Origin: Lateolabrax maculatus
Lineage: Eukaryota; Chordata; Actinopteri; Acropomatiformes; Lateolabracidae
Assembly: GCA_031216445.1 (NCBI GenBank)
Contig: CM062208.1
Span: 4,554,001 to 4,618,000, forward strand
Length of the DNA stretch: 64,000 bases
Direction of reading: 5' to 3'
The translations under genes were made by a program, and so were the position numbers. The notes beneath the pieces are model-generated. The model saw only the letters and a program-made list of their open reading frames with translations. It made no database searches and was not told the DNA's origin. Below, in pieces: positions 1-13,929 of the stretch; within the stretch, counting starts at the first letter, position 1; each line of letters begins with the position of its first letter.

Positions 1-993
1 TCCTCACACTTTTCCACAGTTGACTAACTCAAGCGTTAATACCACATACTTAAAACTGCATTCTGTCTGTTTTTACCTTAACAACCACCTGTTAACTAAA
101 TCTGTGAATTATCTTGAGTTTAGTAGTTTAGTTTTACTTTGCTTCAGTCTGTCCTTTTATGTATTCATCTTACACAATGCCCTTGTAATGAAACAAATGA
201 CTACATGTAAGGCAACAGGGGCCCTCTTAAATACAGACCCGCAGAATATCATCACCCAACTCTGCAGAACTTCACTTACAGAGCTTTTTAGCATCTTAAA
301 GCTCACATTTATTTTATGGTTCAGCTCCCATTTCCAGCAGCAGCAGCAGATAGTTCTGGTAAACCAACTATACACTACCTACATACCTACCTAGGATCAA
401 ACAGACGGACAAAGGATCAGTGGAGACCAAAACAGAACAAAAAAATGATTGTGTGTATGTGTATATATATGTTTTTGTACCTGTCTGTGGTGGACCTGTC
501 TGACGCCCTCCTAAGTACAGTGACACTCCTCTGCCCCCACCTTCCTTGTCTTCCCAGTTGAACAGCTCGACTGGGTTTGGAATAGCACCAGTGACCCCTG
601 GGGCAAAAGTCTGCGGATCCCGTCCCCCGAGCTGTGCCCTCTGTGATTTATATATCTGCTCTGAATTTATAGCTTGTGAAATACTCTCCGTTAACAGCAG
701 GACAAGAAAGAATGGAGACCGAGGGTGGAGGAACAATGGGCCTGTCCACCGGGACACAGATTAATGGGTTTATATATGTGTGTGTGTGTATTTATTTGTA
801 CATGCATTGTAAGGTATATTTGAGGTTGTACATGTGTACAATTATGTGAATTCCTTACCATGTACACAAAATGTGTGAGTGTATAGGAGCGCAAGAGGGT
901 CTTTGTTTTAAGTGTGTGTGCATTTGTGCGTGCAAGGCTGTACATATGTGTTTTAATGTGTGGATTCATGTGAATGACATATGTCTGCACTGT

Positions 994-995
<2 letters not shown>

Positions 996-1030
<35 letters not shown>
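996..1030 (+). repeat. (GT)n microsatellite
   Basis: Perfect GT run at the end of a wider imperfect TG-rich stretch (770-1030). Confidence 0.95.
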
Positions 1031-1031
<1 letters not shown>

Positions 1032-2739
1032 ACATTCCCCACTTGGAGCACCTGGCGCGGAGGAGAGCTTATAAATTCCCACGATAAGGAGAGGGGAAGT
1101 GTCACATAGCTGGGTGTCATTTTTTTAAGATGTGAGGAAATGCCGCCCAGCTTGATTTCCTTTTGAAATACAGAATCACTGAAAATAGTGATAAGTTTCC
1201 CATGAGGCTTATCAAAAGTTGGAAACGGTGGCAATGTTCAAATCAAATTCAGTCCTTACTTCCTTGTTTCCCTACCAGTCTGTTCCATTAGTTATAGTTA
1301 ATCCTCTAAAGTGTACAACACAGAAAATAAAAACACAATTAAAGCTTTCCAGTTCTCTCACTTGTATTTCACAGACAACGGAAACATAATTCTCAGTGAC
1401 AGAAGCATCAGTTCTCCGTGAGTTGTTTCTAAAGTTGGTGATAAGTAGCTTAATTGTTTGCAAACAACTGCCACTTCACACACCCAGCAGACACAGTGCA
1501 GCAGTACCATTTATTTTATTCATGTTTCTGTCTGATGAATGTCGGCGGCGGGTTTAGCAGAGCTTGTGTAAATGAGGTTGATGATGCGAGTGGATTTGGG
1601 GTCTGAAAACAAAACAATCATCTAAAATAGTCTGAAATGCTCTCTAGACCTAAGGGGGAACTGAAGAGTTAGGTGGTAATTATCTGTGGGTTGATCATTA
1701 TGAGCGCCCCTTTTCATGTTACACACAGTCATTGTTAATATGAAAAATATTGATTAATTCAGCAAGTGATTTTATTGATTTGCTATTATATTATTATTAT
1801 ATTATAATATGCATGGTAATAGCAAAGCTTAAAAAATAGAATCATAGTTTAATTAATAGGCTTAAAACATCTATGATGGTCTAGACATAGAAATAGAGAT
1901 CTGAGGGGAAAAATGAATTAAGTGTTGCTTGACGTACCCTCCAGCCTATAACCATGTAAAAAGTAATATTTTATGAAAGAGTGAATATTTTGGGTAATGA
2001 CAAAGAGATGGACTTTAGATACATGTATAATTTAATGCTTGAAATATTGCAAAGATCAAACTGAAAATCAACCTGATAATTTAATATGTTGGGCAGCGAG
2101 AAACTGTATAGTGTCTGATCCAAGCCTTGACTTTGTATTGTGAAACCAAACATTTCACAGTTATTTCCCAAATGCTGCTCCCTAAAATAACCCCCACCCT
2201 CCTCTTGAGTGATCTGCCTGGGTGCCTCCTGTAAAACTGCCTCCCTACATAACTGCACTGTCACACAGCCCTCCTGGTATTGATGACACACTACTATTAA
2301 AAGAGATGTTCAACACATAATCTCCTCATTAATTGGTTGTCAGGCGAGATATTTTATCATTTCATTCCCTGGTCAACTGAGGCATTGCTCTACATGTAAT
2401 CTCTAAATCAGTCTGTTCATCAGAGATGGTTTCTATGTAAAAGATGGGTTGAGGGTTGAGGGTTGGGTGGATCAGAGGGATTAGGGGCCACAGAAAAGGA
2501 AACCTTGCTCATCACAGGATAAGTCATCACAGCTAGTCATAATGGACTGACACATGCACAGCAATGGGCTCCACACACAGCAGGCAATGTTGCCTCTCCG
2601 CTGTTCACGGCCGAATCCCTACTTTAATCACACATACGTGGAGCAGTATCCGAGGGACAATGTCCATATTGGATGATTCTGCACCTTTTACACCTAATGC
2701 CCCTATATTGCATGCCAAAGAGTAAGAGTGTTGGATGGA

Positions 2740-2970
2740 TGCGTGGCACGTCTGTCTTTCATGCAGAAGACTGGAGCCTGCATCCCGTCACAGATCTGCA
2801 ATTAAAATCTTTCTTTTTATCGACCTTAACCATACTCTTTCCCTAAATCTAACCTAACCTAACTTTATTTGCCACATTCACAAACTGTTCGTAACCCTAC
2901 TGTAAAAACGTTGCCATTGGACGTAAAAATACCCAACTTGCAAACCCTGCCTCATAAAGTTCTTCTGCAT
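2740..2970 (+). repeat. Fish interspersed repeat (GACTGGAGCCTGCATCCCGT type)
   Basis: AGAAGACTGGAGCCTGCATC is followed by CCGTCACAGATCTGCAATTA, a TCGACCTTAACCATACTCTT block and CTAAATCTAACCTAACC. I recognise this arrangement as a dispersed fish repeat. Limits approximate. Confidence 0.5.
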
Positions 2971-5299
2971 CTGGTCACGCTCTGATTCTCTGACACTAAC
3001 ACAATGTTAAATTCTATGACCTCTACTCACAAATACTTGTCCTCTTCTCTGCATAGCAGGGTGATGAAGGTCCTTCCAGTTTTGCATATCATATTTTTAG
3101 TCACACAAAGATTGGTGGGAGGCAGAGCTGTTGAAGATAAAAAAAACTCTGTAGATCACCTCAGGAATTTCCCCCTAAATATTCTTTAGACTGTCTGTCA
3201 TTAATGTGTAATTTGGCTGTAATACCGTACCTCTATATTTCACTTTACTATTCCTCTTACTTATATGTTCTATAATTCAGTCATGAAGGTAACAATCTTC
3301 TCTTATTGAATAAATTCCACAATGTTCTTCTTTCATCATCGTCTCTGTCAGGTCGGCTGCTGTCATCATCAAACTCTTTCACATGAGCTAAGCTTTTCTG
3401 TGAGGTGTTTAAATGAAATGTGCACATTAGACAACAATTAGATGGACATTTATATGTAGATAAATTAATAGAAATGTTTTTCTCCTTCCTCATTGATGTC
3501 CTTCCAGGCTGGCAGGACTCAAAACAACTACCTGTTGTAAAAGTCTCTACCTGGTCACTCAGTGTTATTCAGCTGAAGGCCAAACCTGTAAAATATCAAA
3601 GCAGCTTCACCCCAGAGACGTTATGTAGACCAGTTCAGCTGTTGGTATGGAAACAGCTGGTGGTGATGTTTAGCAGAACCAGGCTTCATGCTGATTTTAC
3701 TCTTTTACTTCAAATGACGTTTTTTTCATTTACTCACTCATAGCAAGAAAAGACTGTTTGTTTTCAATTAGTGCAGAAATAAAGCAGAACTGCTGTTTCA
3801 CAAAGGTTCATTTCTGGATAATGTAATGAGACTCGACTTTTAATTTTATATATAATTACTGTAGATATATCGTGGCTATTTATAGTAGAAAAAGTTAGGA
3901 AACTATAATCCCCTTTCAGACCTTTTTCAAATTCAAAAAAATATTTGGGTTCGAAGTGCTTTGAAAATAACTTGTATCTCATATCCCATCTAGTCAGATG
4001 TGAATTTTTTGACAGGTTTCTAGCGATTTGATTTTACTTTTTTGTCAGTGTTTCTGCTGTAATGTACCTATCTCATGTCTATACACTTAACAGTCAAAGT
4101 AATCAACTTTTAATTTATTTAATTAAACTTCATAGGCCATGAAATACCTGTTTAATATACTTATTGTCTTCATAATCACAAAGAAGGTTTTCAACTTTGC
4201 TGGTTGGTTGAGAAGTTAAGTTGAGGTGGTGAATCTAAAAATAGGCGTGAAGTCTTTCCACTAAGTGAGCAACAGCAAATGTAGCCCATGCAGTCTCGAC
4301 TGAAATTGGTTTCATGTGTAATAAATCAAAGCGTGATTATCATTTTACCATGCTTCCCCAACACACAGTGGCAAGGTGCAGTGTGGGCGTTGCGGCATGG
4401 TGCACGGTGGCGTGGGTGGGAAATCGATCCTTTGTGGTGAAAGTAAGAGGTAAACAAACAAACAATTTTGCTGAATGTCATCGTCTCCCCGCTGGGCGTT
4501 TGTCGGTGGGGGTCAAAGGGGTAGGAGGGAAAACAGGAGTGGAAATGTCATAAATCAGAAGGATTTTAGAATCTGATGACAAACCTAATTCCTGTCTGAA
4601 AAGAGCCGAGGGCCCCCCCCCCCGCGACTGTCATCGAAGCTGGCCCATAAACATCGCAGCTGTCACCCAAGCTCGCCCGGACTGCGAAGGACATGCCATC
4701 GTGCCTCTCACATGCTCTTTCAGTGGGCCAATTCTGGACTGGAGGGGCCAGCGAATTCCACTTTGCATTTTGTCACATTCGGCTGGACCAGGACCCCGAC
4801 TGTAACCCCCCACCGTCACCACCACCACCAACACCACCACCACCACCTCCCACCTCCCCTGTCATCCGTTGAAGGGGCAGTTACTTCTGCAAAATCACTT
4901 TATCCCTCAATCGCCCAAAAAACAGACTGTGAAGCCTCAAAATGGGAAATTTGAATGAGGGGTGGGGGAGGTGGGTGAGAAGCAGAGGGTGGTGATGGGT
5001 GAGAGAGGGGAGTCGGGGCTCGGCACACTGTGCTAAATGTTGTCACTGCGAAAGGTGAGTAGAGGAGCTTTAGAGGCCATTTTCCACTCAACAAACGCTC
5101 CCCCTCCCCACACACACATGCACACAGGCAGCGGTAACTGGAGAGCTCCCAGCATGCCTGCTCTGTAACCTATACGACTAAAGCTGGCAACTCACTCACT
5201 AGAGATAAAAAAAAAAATTAAAAATAAATATAAAATTACACTGGGACATCCAGGCATCTGAGGAGCATGTCTCACTGTCTCAAAACTGTTGCATTAACT

Positions 5300-5710
5300 T
5301 TAACCTAGAGCAAGATGAGACTCTTTACTGCTCTGAAGCACAGTGACATGTAGGATGTGTTGGCACCTGTGAAGTCTTTGCAGAGTCCTGCAGATATGTA
5401 TACAAAGTAAAAAGGCACTCAGACAGCGCAGACCTTCGCCAAGGTCAATCCTCCAGTCTTGTATGATATGCAAATCTGCAAGCACAACCATTATATATGT
5501 CTGGATGTATTTTGTGAGTCGGCTCGGCTAATATTGCGTGTTCATGAGTTGGGACCAGATCTTTTAGTGTAATTTAGTAATTTTTTCTTGGCCCACTTCC
5601 ACGAAGTTTCATGAAAAACGGGCCAGTGGTTTTTCTGTAATCCTGCTGACTACCAGACAAACAAACAGTACTGAAAACATTACCTCCTCGGTGGAGGTAA
5701 TAATAACAAA
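5300..5710 (+). repeat. Fish interspersed repeat ending in CCTCCTCGGTGGAGGTAATA
   Basis: A block with GACCTTCGCCAAGGTCAATC is followed by GTTTCATGAAAAACGGGCC, AAACAAACAGTACTG and a terminal GAAAACATTACCTCC...GGAGGTAATA hairpin. This tail is typical of a widespread fish retroposon family. Left boundary uncertain. Confidence 0.6.
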
Positions 5711-5915
5711 GCCCATACCTAAATGGGTATATTTATAATGCATTCAGTATATAATCATCTAAGAATTAACACCCAATTCAGAATTTTTATGCAGCATTTT
5801 AGCAGTCATTACTACAAACTACAAACTGAGTGAATATTGGATTTGATTGGCCAGAAATACAACTCCAGTGAGGTGCTAATGTCTCTGTGTTTCACTCAAC
5901 CATCTCTCTATAAAC

Positions 5916-5917
<2 letters not shown>

Positions 5918-5962
<45 letters not shown>
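5918..5962 (+). repeat. (TG)n microsatellite
   Basis: Perfect 45-bp TG run. Confidence 0.95.
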
Positions 5963-5966
<4 letters not shown>

Positions 5967-5987
5967 GTAAGAAGTGTGAGTGCAAAA

Positions 5988-6022
5988 AGAATTTCCCCTT
6001 TAGGGATCAATAAATCAATCTT
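5988..6022 (+). repeat. Retroposon 3'-tail motif (AATTTCCCC...GGGATCAATAAA)
   Basis: GAATTTCCCCTTTAGGGATC followed by AATAAATCAATC is the short hairpin tail shared by many fish LINE/SINE 3' ends. It sits 25 bp after a TG microsatellite. Confidence 0.55.
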
Positions 6023-6169
6023 CTACTAGACAACTGTTTACAACATCTCAGTGATTACAACTTTGCTTAATATAGCCTTTTTATGTTGGAAATCTTCAAA
6101 TTGGTTAGATGTCTGTTAATATGTGTTTATAGCTTCCCATAGACGGGTGCGTTCTTTTGGAACAGGATG

Positions 6170-6830
6170 GGGGCCGGGGCCCTCTCTCTTTCTCTCTCTT
6201 TCTCTGAAATGCAGGTGCAAAATCTGTGCAGGTGATGGAGCAACATTTCAAAGTTTAAAACATTTCTAAATTTCTACGTTTTTTTTACCTGCAAAAAATT
6301 TAAATTTAGCAATCTCACTTCAGGTAAGGTTTTATAATTTTCTTAATAGCTCCGACACAAGTCTGCCAAATTAACAACACAATATTGTTTGTCCATGAAC
6401 GACACGTAGAAGCATGTTTAGGCATCATGGGTTGGTTTAGGGAGAGATCGTGGTTTGGCCACTGCCGAAGACAAGTTACGAACACTGAATTGACATTTCA
6501 TCACGAAAAAAATCGCCCTCTTTTAGCTCTTTCTTTGGTCTCTACCAACTGCTGAGGGAAATATCTGTCTCTTTAGCTGCTAAACGATCCACTATGTTCA
6601 CCAGCTAGTCTGTAACCATGGTTTGTCTGCTGTTTGGTGCTGAGCAGATAGTGTACATTGGGTCTGAAAACAACTGCCAACGACACTATAAGAGTGAACT
6701 GAGGCAAAGTTTTTGCCAGACAGCTTAACCGATGAGCTGAACCTCATCATAAAGCTCCGTAAAACCTGAGAGGCGCTGCAGATTCAGGTGATAATTCAAA
6801 ATCCCTGCACACGGATTATTACAGGAAACA
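6170..6830. repeat. Fish interspersed repeat (CACTATGTTCACCAGCTAGT type)
   Basis: It contains GGCATCATGGGTTGGTTTAG, GATCCACTATGTTCACCAGC and GTTTGGTGCTGAGCAGATAG, strings I recognise from a dispersed perciform repeat. The boundaries are approximate and no coding capacity is seen. Confidence 0.55.
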
Positions 6831-8501
6831 ATAGGTAACTGCTTGCTAATATTGTAAACTAACTGAGTGAACTAACAACAAAAGGAAACAAAGAAATGGA
6901 TGATGATTTAAACACCTTACTAACACCTGTCGTCAGTAGCCATGATATAAGCACAATAACGCACTCCAAGGTGTCAAGATATATAAAAATAATGGAGGTA
7001 AACATTTCATTTGTCGAATCAGTTATTTTCCCTTATTTCTTTTTACTGGTGCTGGAAAAAATATATCAATCACACCTGTAAATAAAAATAATTTCACAGT
7101 ACCGAAAATCATGAATCAGTTGATTCTCAGTGCATTTGTTTTTGTTTTGGTAGCCTTTACTGTAGTAGTGAGTGTTTTCCCGACACAACTGGTTTAAATT
7201 CCTGACTAACTGCTGCCCTGGGTTTCCCCTTCTCAGTTGGTTTGGATGTAAAATGGCCACAACACATCATAAATAAGAAGAAGAATGTCACAGGGCCTAC
7301 TTCCTGTGTAATTAAATCAACGTGTCGTATGTATGTGATGCTGGATGACGCCTGCGTGTGTGCTCACCATATGTATGATGACACACAAACACTTTGTCTG
7401 TCAACTATACATCACACACACACACAAACACACACATTTGAATGTGTTCTATGAGCGAACGTAAAACAGTTTCCATATCTCTTAATAAAGCCGCTGAAGG
7501 TTTTATTGACCACCATCTGCAATTTTGGGAAGAGCCTCTGTGCTGGGTTGCAGTTGGTTTCTAAATGAGAAAGAAAAAAACAAAACAGTGAAATTCTTCA
7601 AGAGTGATTAAGTTGGATACTGTTATTTTTGAACAGTTGGTACTAGCTGACCAACTTTTAACAAAGCATGTTTTACTGACTTGATATTAAAATGATTTTC
7701 CTCAGTCAGTAGTTTCAGTTATATAAACTATCAAACTAATAATTTGAAGCACAGGTGGAAGTTTCAAATGGTTTTATTAAACTGTGTTCAGCCAAGCCTT
7801 GGCCCCTTACTTCTGTTGATCCAAACTGTTTTGTTCATTTCAATACAAAACTAGGTCTATAAAAACACTGTGGACTTATCTGCAACAGAGAACCTCATGA
7901 TCGTTTTATGTGGATTTCCCAGTTCCTCAGTAAACTGTTGTGTGTTGTAGCATACTGTATCACCACTGAGCCGACTTTTCACTCACCAGTGAGAGAAGTT
8001 TCAATGCTAAAAGCTACATATTCTGTCCGTGACACTGATGATTCACTATAGTCAGTCCAGCTGACTTGGTGTTAAGGATTATTCGTTCATTCACGTATTG
8101 AACATTGAAGTTTTAATCAGTAGCAAGACATGTTATTGTTGAAGTAGTGCATTATCGGCCTGAATATAAAATGTCTTTTTACATCTGAGAAAGTGAGGGT
8201 TGTGCTATGTTTGAGGACTTGACTCTTATGTATTCATAATAGCTGATAGGGTCTTTAAATGGAGCGTACATTTAGTTGTTAACTGTGATAGTGTGAAAGC
8301 TTCTTCTTGACCTTGAAAACTAGGTTCTCTAGGTTCAAATCTACTGATAAAGACAGTGAGATGCGGTTAAAAGCTCAGAATAAAGCTTGTAAGTTAAGAT
8401 GTTTTTGTTGATTGATTCACATTTAAAGGATCTTAAATATTTACATATTCAAAAAGTCTTTATCCAAACACAGGCAAAAGTGGGAGAGGGTCTTATGATC
8501 A

Positions 8502-8665
8502 CTGTGGCTCAGTAGGTAAAATGGGCTGTGCACTAATCACAAACTGATGGCTCATTGCTTTGCTCCTCATGGTTCGGCCAGTGTCTTGCATGATAGCTTC
8601 CTGCTGTGTATGTGAATGTGTGAATGAGAGGCAAACTGTGAAGAAATGCGGATAAAAAAGGTACA
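8502..8665 (+). mobile_element. tRNA-derived fish SINE, degenerate copy
   Basis: It opens with a tRNA-like A box (TGGCTCAGTAGGTAAAATGG) and has a B-box-like GGTTCGGCC downstream. It then carries the tail GTGTATGTGAATGTGTGAAT followed by GAGAGGCAA, which I recognise from an abundant teleost SINE. Base changes and a shortened middle show it is old and inactive. Confidence 0.75.
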
Positions 8666-9949
8666 ATTCAGATAATTTAATCTTTGTTATGCCATACTGT
8701 AACTGTAGCTTTTTTATTTTTTAAATAGCAATATGCATTTGAGATATGATGTACCTAAAATAAAGACAAAAAGATGAGGATCCCACAAGTGTGCTCCTCC
8801 AAAAGTAAATGTCAATTTATGCTTTGTTTCATTAAGTTGTGCTTTGCTAAACACTATGGACTGAACAGTCAGGAGGAACATGCAGGTGGATGCCCCTTTA
8901 CAGAACTATATCCTGTGACAGCAGCTTAACACAAACCCAACGCTTTATGATATGTGTTTAAAATGAATTAAAGCGTCAAAGTGTGGCAGGGGTTGATGTG
9001 TCTGGCCATCTGCCCTTTGGCCTCAAAGCAGCCCCACAAAACACTTTCTAAATCTCATTTCACCAAAGTAGGAACTTATCCGTCGACACCTTTCGCCTCC
9101 CTGTAGCCAAAACAGTGATTATATCAATCACCGCTGCTGCAACTAATTGAGATAACAGCAACGCCTGTGAGAAGAAAAGAATTAAGTACAAAGCTGCTAC
9201 AGACAGACAGAGAGAGGACCAGAGCCGAGCGCTTGTCCTGCTCTCTGGCTCCCTCCGCCACATGCTCCATTGTCATTTTCGGGAAGGCGATCACAGTAAT
9301 AGTCTTGTAATTGGCTTTAAGTGGATTAAGTGCCAGGCAGGGCAGAGCAGCTCTGGCCAGAGATGTGCAGTCCAAACACAACCTGTTGTCCCGGCCTGAC
9401 TGAGCATGAAGTCTCAATCTAGACGGCAGACGTGGCTGCGTCCACATTAGTATTCATTATAAAACATATCGCTCCAGTCACATTTGAAGAGTTTATAAAA
9501 ATACCCTATAAGCACACACCTGTGACCACAAAACTGTTAATTTACTCAGACCAGTACTGATGTGTCACATAGCAACCAGTTTGTTTAAATACTGTTTGGG
9601 AGCCACATTGTTTCACAGCAGAGTAAAAAAAGATTCTTCAACATCCACATTGTTTGGCAGTATAATATGTGTTATTTTGTGTGTATAATATATTTATCAT
9701 GTAGAGCTAAGACAAATTGGTACATTTAGGTTATCAGAAAACACAACACACATCAATGTCTAATACCTAAGTCATTAAATCTTTACAGAAAATCTTCCCA
9801 TCCCAGTAGCAAACAACAAAATGCCAGCACAGTTTTTCCCTTTTGCAGGAGTTGCAACATGTTGCACGTTTTCTTTGGCAGAATATAAGTGAGTTGAGTA
9901 ACCAGGATGTTTCTGTTAAAATCCCATCAACCATCATTGTGGGTGGCGG

Positions 9950-10080
9950 CAGAAATCTCTGAGACTGATATCTCAAACCTCAGCATGTAAAACCAAAACT
10001 ATCTCCATGGCTATATACCACTCCGGCTAAGTAATAAAATATGTCTTGTTGTAATCTGGGTGAACTGTTCCTTTAAATTA
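9950..10080 (+). repeat. Interspersed repeat, copy A (GCAGAAATCTC ... GGTGAACTG)
   Basis: It shares GCAGAAATCTC, GAGAC.GATAT.TC, AAA.CTATCT.CATGG.T, TACCA and a GGGTGAACTGTTCCTTTAAA end with 63325-63470. The tail is typical of an abundant fish element. Confidence 0.6.
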
Positions 10081-10242
10081 GCCTGCTGGCGTCTTGATAA
10101 ATACTAGTTGCATTATCTACAATACAAACACAGACATTTAGATTTGTTTGTCATGCAGTCAATATGACTGTGTCTGTTTTTTTCTGCAGTGTTAAAAACA
10201 GGGTTGATCCTTTTTAACTGACTTTTACAGGTTAGAAGAAGA

Positions 10243-10290
10243 AAAATTACTTTATTAATCCCCTAATTGGGAAATTCTTTTTTACACACA
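10243..10290 (-). repeat. Retroposon 3'-tail motif, inverted copy
   Basis: TTACTTTATTAATCCCC...GGGAAATTC is the reverse complement of the same tail motif as at 5988-6022, so an old insertion in the opposite orientation is likely. Confidence 0.5.
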
Positions 10291-10664
10291 GGTGATATTA
10301 CTAGCGATCCCCATCGACTGAGCTACTGCCGCCTGTCAATACAAACAAATAATCATTTGCTGTAATTGCAAAAACATTTGATCTGTTTGTTGAATTTCTT
10401 TAATAGAAAATAAAATTAAAATAAATATGGACATTAATTCTGAGACTTTATAATAGTTTTACAGCTCTTTTGAATCTCCCTCCTGCAGTTAAGACTTGAT
10501 TTAAAATGTGAAGGCAAATGCAATAAACTACACATACAACTGTGTTATGCAGTCCAAACGTCACAGAGCCATCCTCAATTAAAAACTTCTTTCCACTGGG
10601 TCTTTACTCTGGGTTGTAAATTTAACTTGGCATTCCTTTATAGAGCAGGTGCGAGGGATTAGGC

Positions 10665-10704
10665 TCAGATGTCTCACAAACTGTACAAGTTGTGAGACAT
10701 CTGA
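10665..10704. repeat. Perfect 15-bp inverted repeat with 10-nt loop
   Basis: The arm TCAGATGTCTCACAA (10665-10679) is matched exactly by TTGTGAGACATCTGA (10690-10704) around the loop ACTGTACAAG. See findings. Confidence 0.85.
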
Positions 10705-11319
10705 ACTTGAACTCTTTCACATCCAGATTGATTCACACACTGATTTGTGTGAGAGCCTATACATAAATTACATTATACCCTGTACATGCAGACATTTACA
10801 GAGAAATTGACAACTGGGCGGCACAAAGACAGCGAGAGGGAGAGCAGTGTCAAGATTCAGTCACTCAGCTCCTCCTCTCTCAGCACCTGCCATCATTACT
10901 GAGAAGACAAGTGCTGCTGGTGAAGGCTTTCTGCCTGTTGAAACCTTTACAGCTTCCTTTAAAAGTTATTTGGCCATAAAAGGAGAAGCTGTATCCGCCT
11001 GTCTGGAGATCCACATATTGAACACCTGAAAATCTGGGATCAGAACTGTGTGTTGTGTTCATAATGCCAGCTTAAGCTTCTCGTGTTTTCATAGTTAGGA
11101 CATTAGTATTGGTTGTCTCCTTTAGAATTTGAATAAAAGTTGAATGTTGAATTGAGAATTGTTTGGATGGTTGTATGCTGTGCTTTTAATTTATTGTCCA
11201 TAACATCTGTTAACTGTTCCAGCAATATGAGTATAGCATAATTAATAAGGACAAAAGAAGAAAGCAACGGCATTTGAAGATTTCAATATCGAATACCAAT
11301 TTGTCCTTGATTGATACAC

Positions 11320-11339
11320 TCACACACACACACACACAC
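11320..11339 (+). repeat. (CA)n microsatellite, short
   Basis: Short CA run with CT-interrupted flanks. Confidence 0.85.
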
Positions 11340-13929
11340 TCACGCACACACAACTCCTGTGAATGATCGACTTTAACTCCATGTTCTGTTTTTGCTTCTG
11401 TGCATCCATGTTTGTGTACTGTGACTAAAGGCTGAAACCTCTCACACACAGCACACACATCCACAGCCAGCCTTTCTCCTCCATCTGTGCCTTTCAGCAA
11501 CTTAAAAGTGGGTTTGGCAGAGTTCAAGCAGTTGGTCAGTGTGTGTTTTTGACACACAGGTTTCAGGAGCTCGCTGAACATGTGCAGCCACTCCAAATTC
11601 CACCGGGGGAACGAGAGAGGACCCCGGCTTCCTGTTTTCCCCTCTCAGCGCACGTCGCAATGCGACCCCAGCCAAGCTGCTGGGCAGCACAATGAGCGCG
11701 GGTGTGATTCAGCTTTCAACAGGCCTGTTACCGGGGATTACCCCAACGTTGTTTAATAGTGTTATCCGGACCACAATAGAATGTTGTTTTATCAGAGTAA
11801 TAAGTCAGACACTTAGCTCACTGACGGCTTCAGAAATGTCACTGTGAAATTTCTGTGAATCTGTCCCTGGCTTCGGCCCAGCCAGTGCAGGTGAGGTCCA
11901 TGAGAGAGCAGCTGCCACTCTTAAACTTGCATTCAGACACGCACAAACAGGCATGTATGGCCCCCATAGATAGATTGATGGTAGCGGGGGCGGGGATCGA
12001 GGGCTGCGTGGCTGTCCTGAAGTCAGGCCAGCTTTAACACAACGGACACGCTCTCAAGCCCACAGTCGTAGTAACATTTTATGTGACAAGCATTATAAAG
12101 GTGATTTATAGAACGCATGTGTGTTGGGCCGAACATTTTCCAGAATATTTAGCCAGGGGTATTAGGTCTGCATTTTCAAATCTGCCTGGTTGTTCGCATC
12201 GCCCCAACATTGACCGTTAAATAAACTTCCTGTAAAAATAATGAGCATAGCGAATGGAAAACTCTGAATGCCCTCTCAGAAGGCCTGACAAGGACAGGGG
12301 AGGTGCACTGTTGCAAGCACACACTTATAAGCATTGTTGTTTTTATGGGATGGCCTTTTATGTATGGCACTAACCTCTGGCTTGTTCTCCTTTGTACTCT
12401 TTCATTCAGAGCAGACCTGGGCCATAGTGCCAATACTTCTTGCAAATGGTTCATAGCTTTGATGTAAAATGCCTGCAGAACCAGCGAGTGGAGCTTAGTG
12501 GGGACAGTTCAGACAGCCTGAGTTGTCAATCACACAATGGTTTACTCAATCGACTAAACTTACTGACGTTTCTTGTGTCAGCCTGTGATTAAACTACACC
12601 CTCCTGGTACCTACTCCAAGTCTATTGGTACATCTGTTTTCTGGAGTATGAGTTCAGCTTTTTAGTTTCCTTTTCGGAAGGACACCTGATGGATTGTCTG
12701 AACCCCAGTTTTTGGCGGGTAAAGACTGCAGAAAAACTAAAGTATTCCGGTTGCGTACTGTATATGCAGTGTAAATCTTCCTGCTTCACTCATCACTATA
12801 GGAGTTTACAATGTCCATTTAATTTACTCTTTGTTCTTCCCAAAGATTCATTCCCAAAGTCCAGTATTCATCCATCAAGTGTCAAAGTTCAAGGATGAGA
12901 AAACAGTTCAGAAACCACATAGGTCCATCGCTAAATCTGTGAATCCAGATGGTTTTGTAATGTCACCTTTGCTGCTTCAACTTTGATATCCCTTTTTTAT
13001 GGTGTATTACAGACACAGGACTTCCTGTTTGTTAAAAGGTTAAGCAGAACCTTTAAAACTAAAAATGTAAAAGCTTTGATGAACTGGATGTAGGATCAAA
13101 TGCTGTTGCGTTGTTGGAAATAGAATGAGGAAAACAAGACATACATTTACGTTAAAATGTCTTTGACTATTATTTACATCTGAAGTTCTAACAAGGTGGA
13201 AAAGTATATCGTACAAATAGAAGATGTCATAATGAAAAAGCGGGAAATCCAGAGCTACGAGTCAGAAAATGTCAGAAAACTTTAATTTCTCCTGATCGAG
13301 GCCTGCACCTGTTTCACTGTATCTGGACCCACAACTCAACCAGCTCTCTTTGTGCCTCGACACTCTTCCCCCATCATCCCACCACAGCATCTCACCCAGC
13401 CAGCATCTGTTTGCTGTTCCACCCCACCCACCACTCTCCATTCCCTGCCATCACACACCCCTCCTCCGGATGACACCTTGAAACTCAAACGCAGGCTCCT
13501 TCAGTGCCAGACACACTTAAAAATGGAAGGGTAGTTGTTGTAGTCAATGTTTACATTGTAGTCGACATATTTGTTAGGATGTATGATGGAAGATAACACA
13601 ATTTAGATTCAGTTACTGTTGTGTTGTCATTGATGGAGAGCACTGTAATGTCTTACAGTGCATGTCTGCACAGCCTGCACAGCAAAAGCAGCAACTTCAG
13701 CTCTCCGTCTATGTCCCCACAGCAGCACTCAGAGCCCAACACACAATCACTATAGTTATGTGCATAAAATAGATGTAAAAATATGCTTTGGGTTGCATTT
13801 ATGCACATATGATTGCACATAGGATTGATTAAAATAGAAGCGTAATTGTTTCTTCAGATGTGTGTGAGCTGAGGAGTTTCCTGTGTAGACACGCCGTTAC
13901 TACTTCATCATTATGTTGCCTCCACTTCA

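Noticed and set aside
368..757. Minus-strand 129-codon frame near the left edge
   Set aside because: No recognisable domain, start and ends arbitrary, and no splice-site support.
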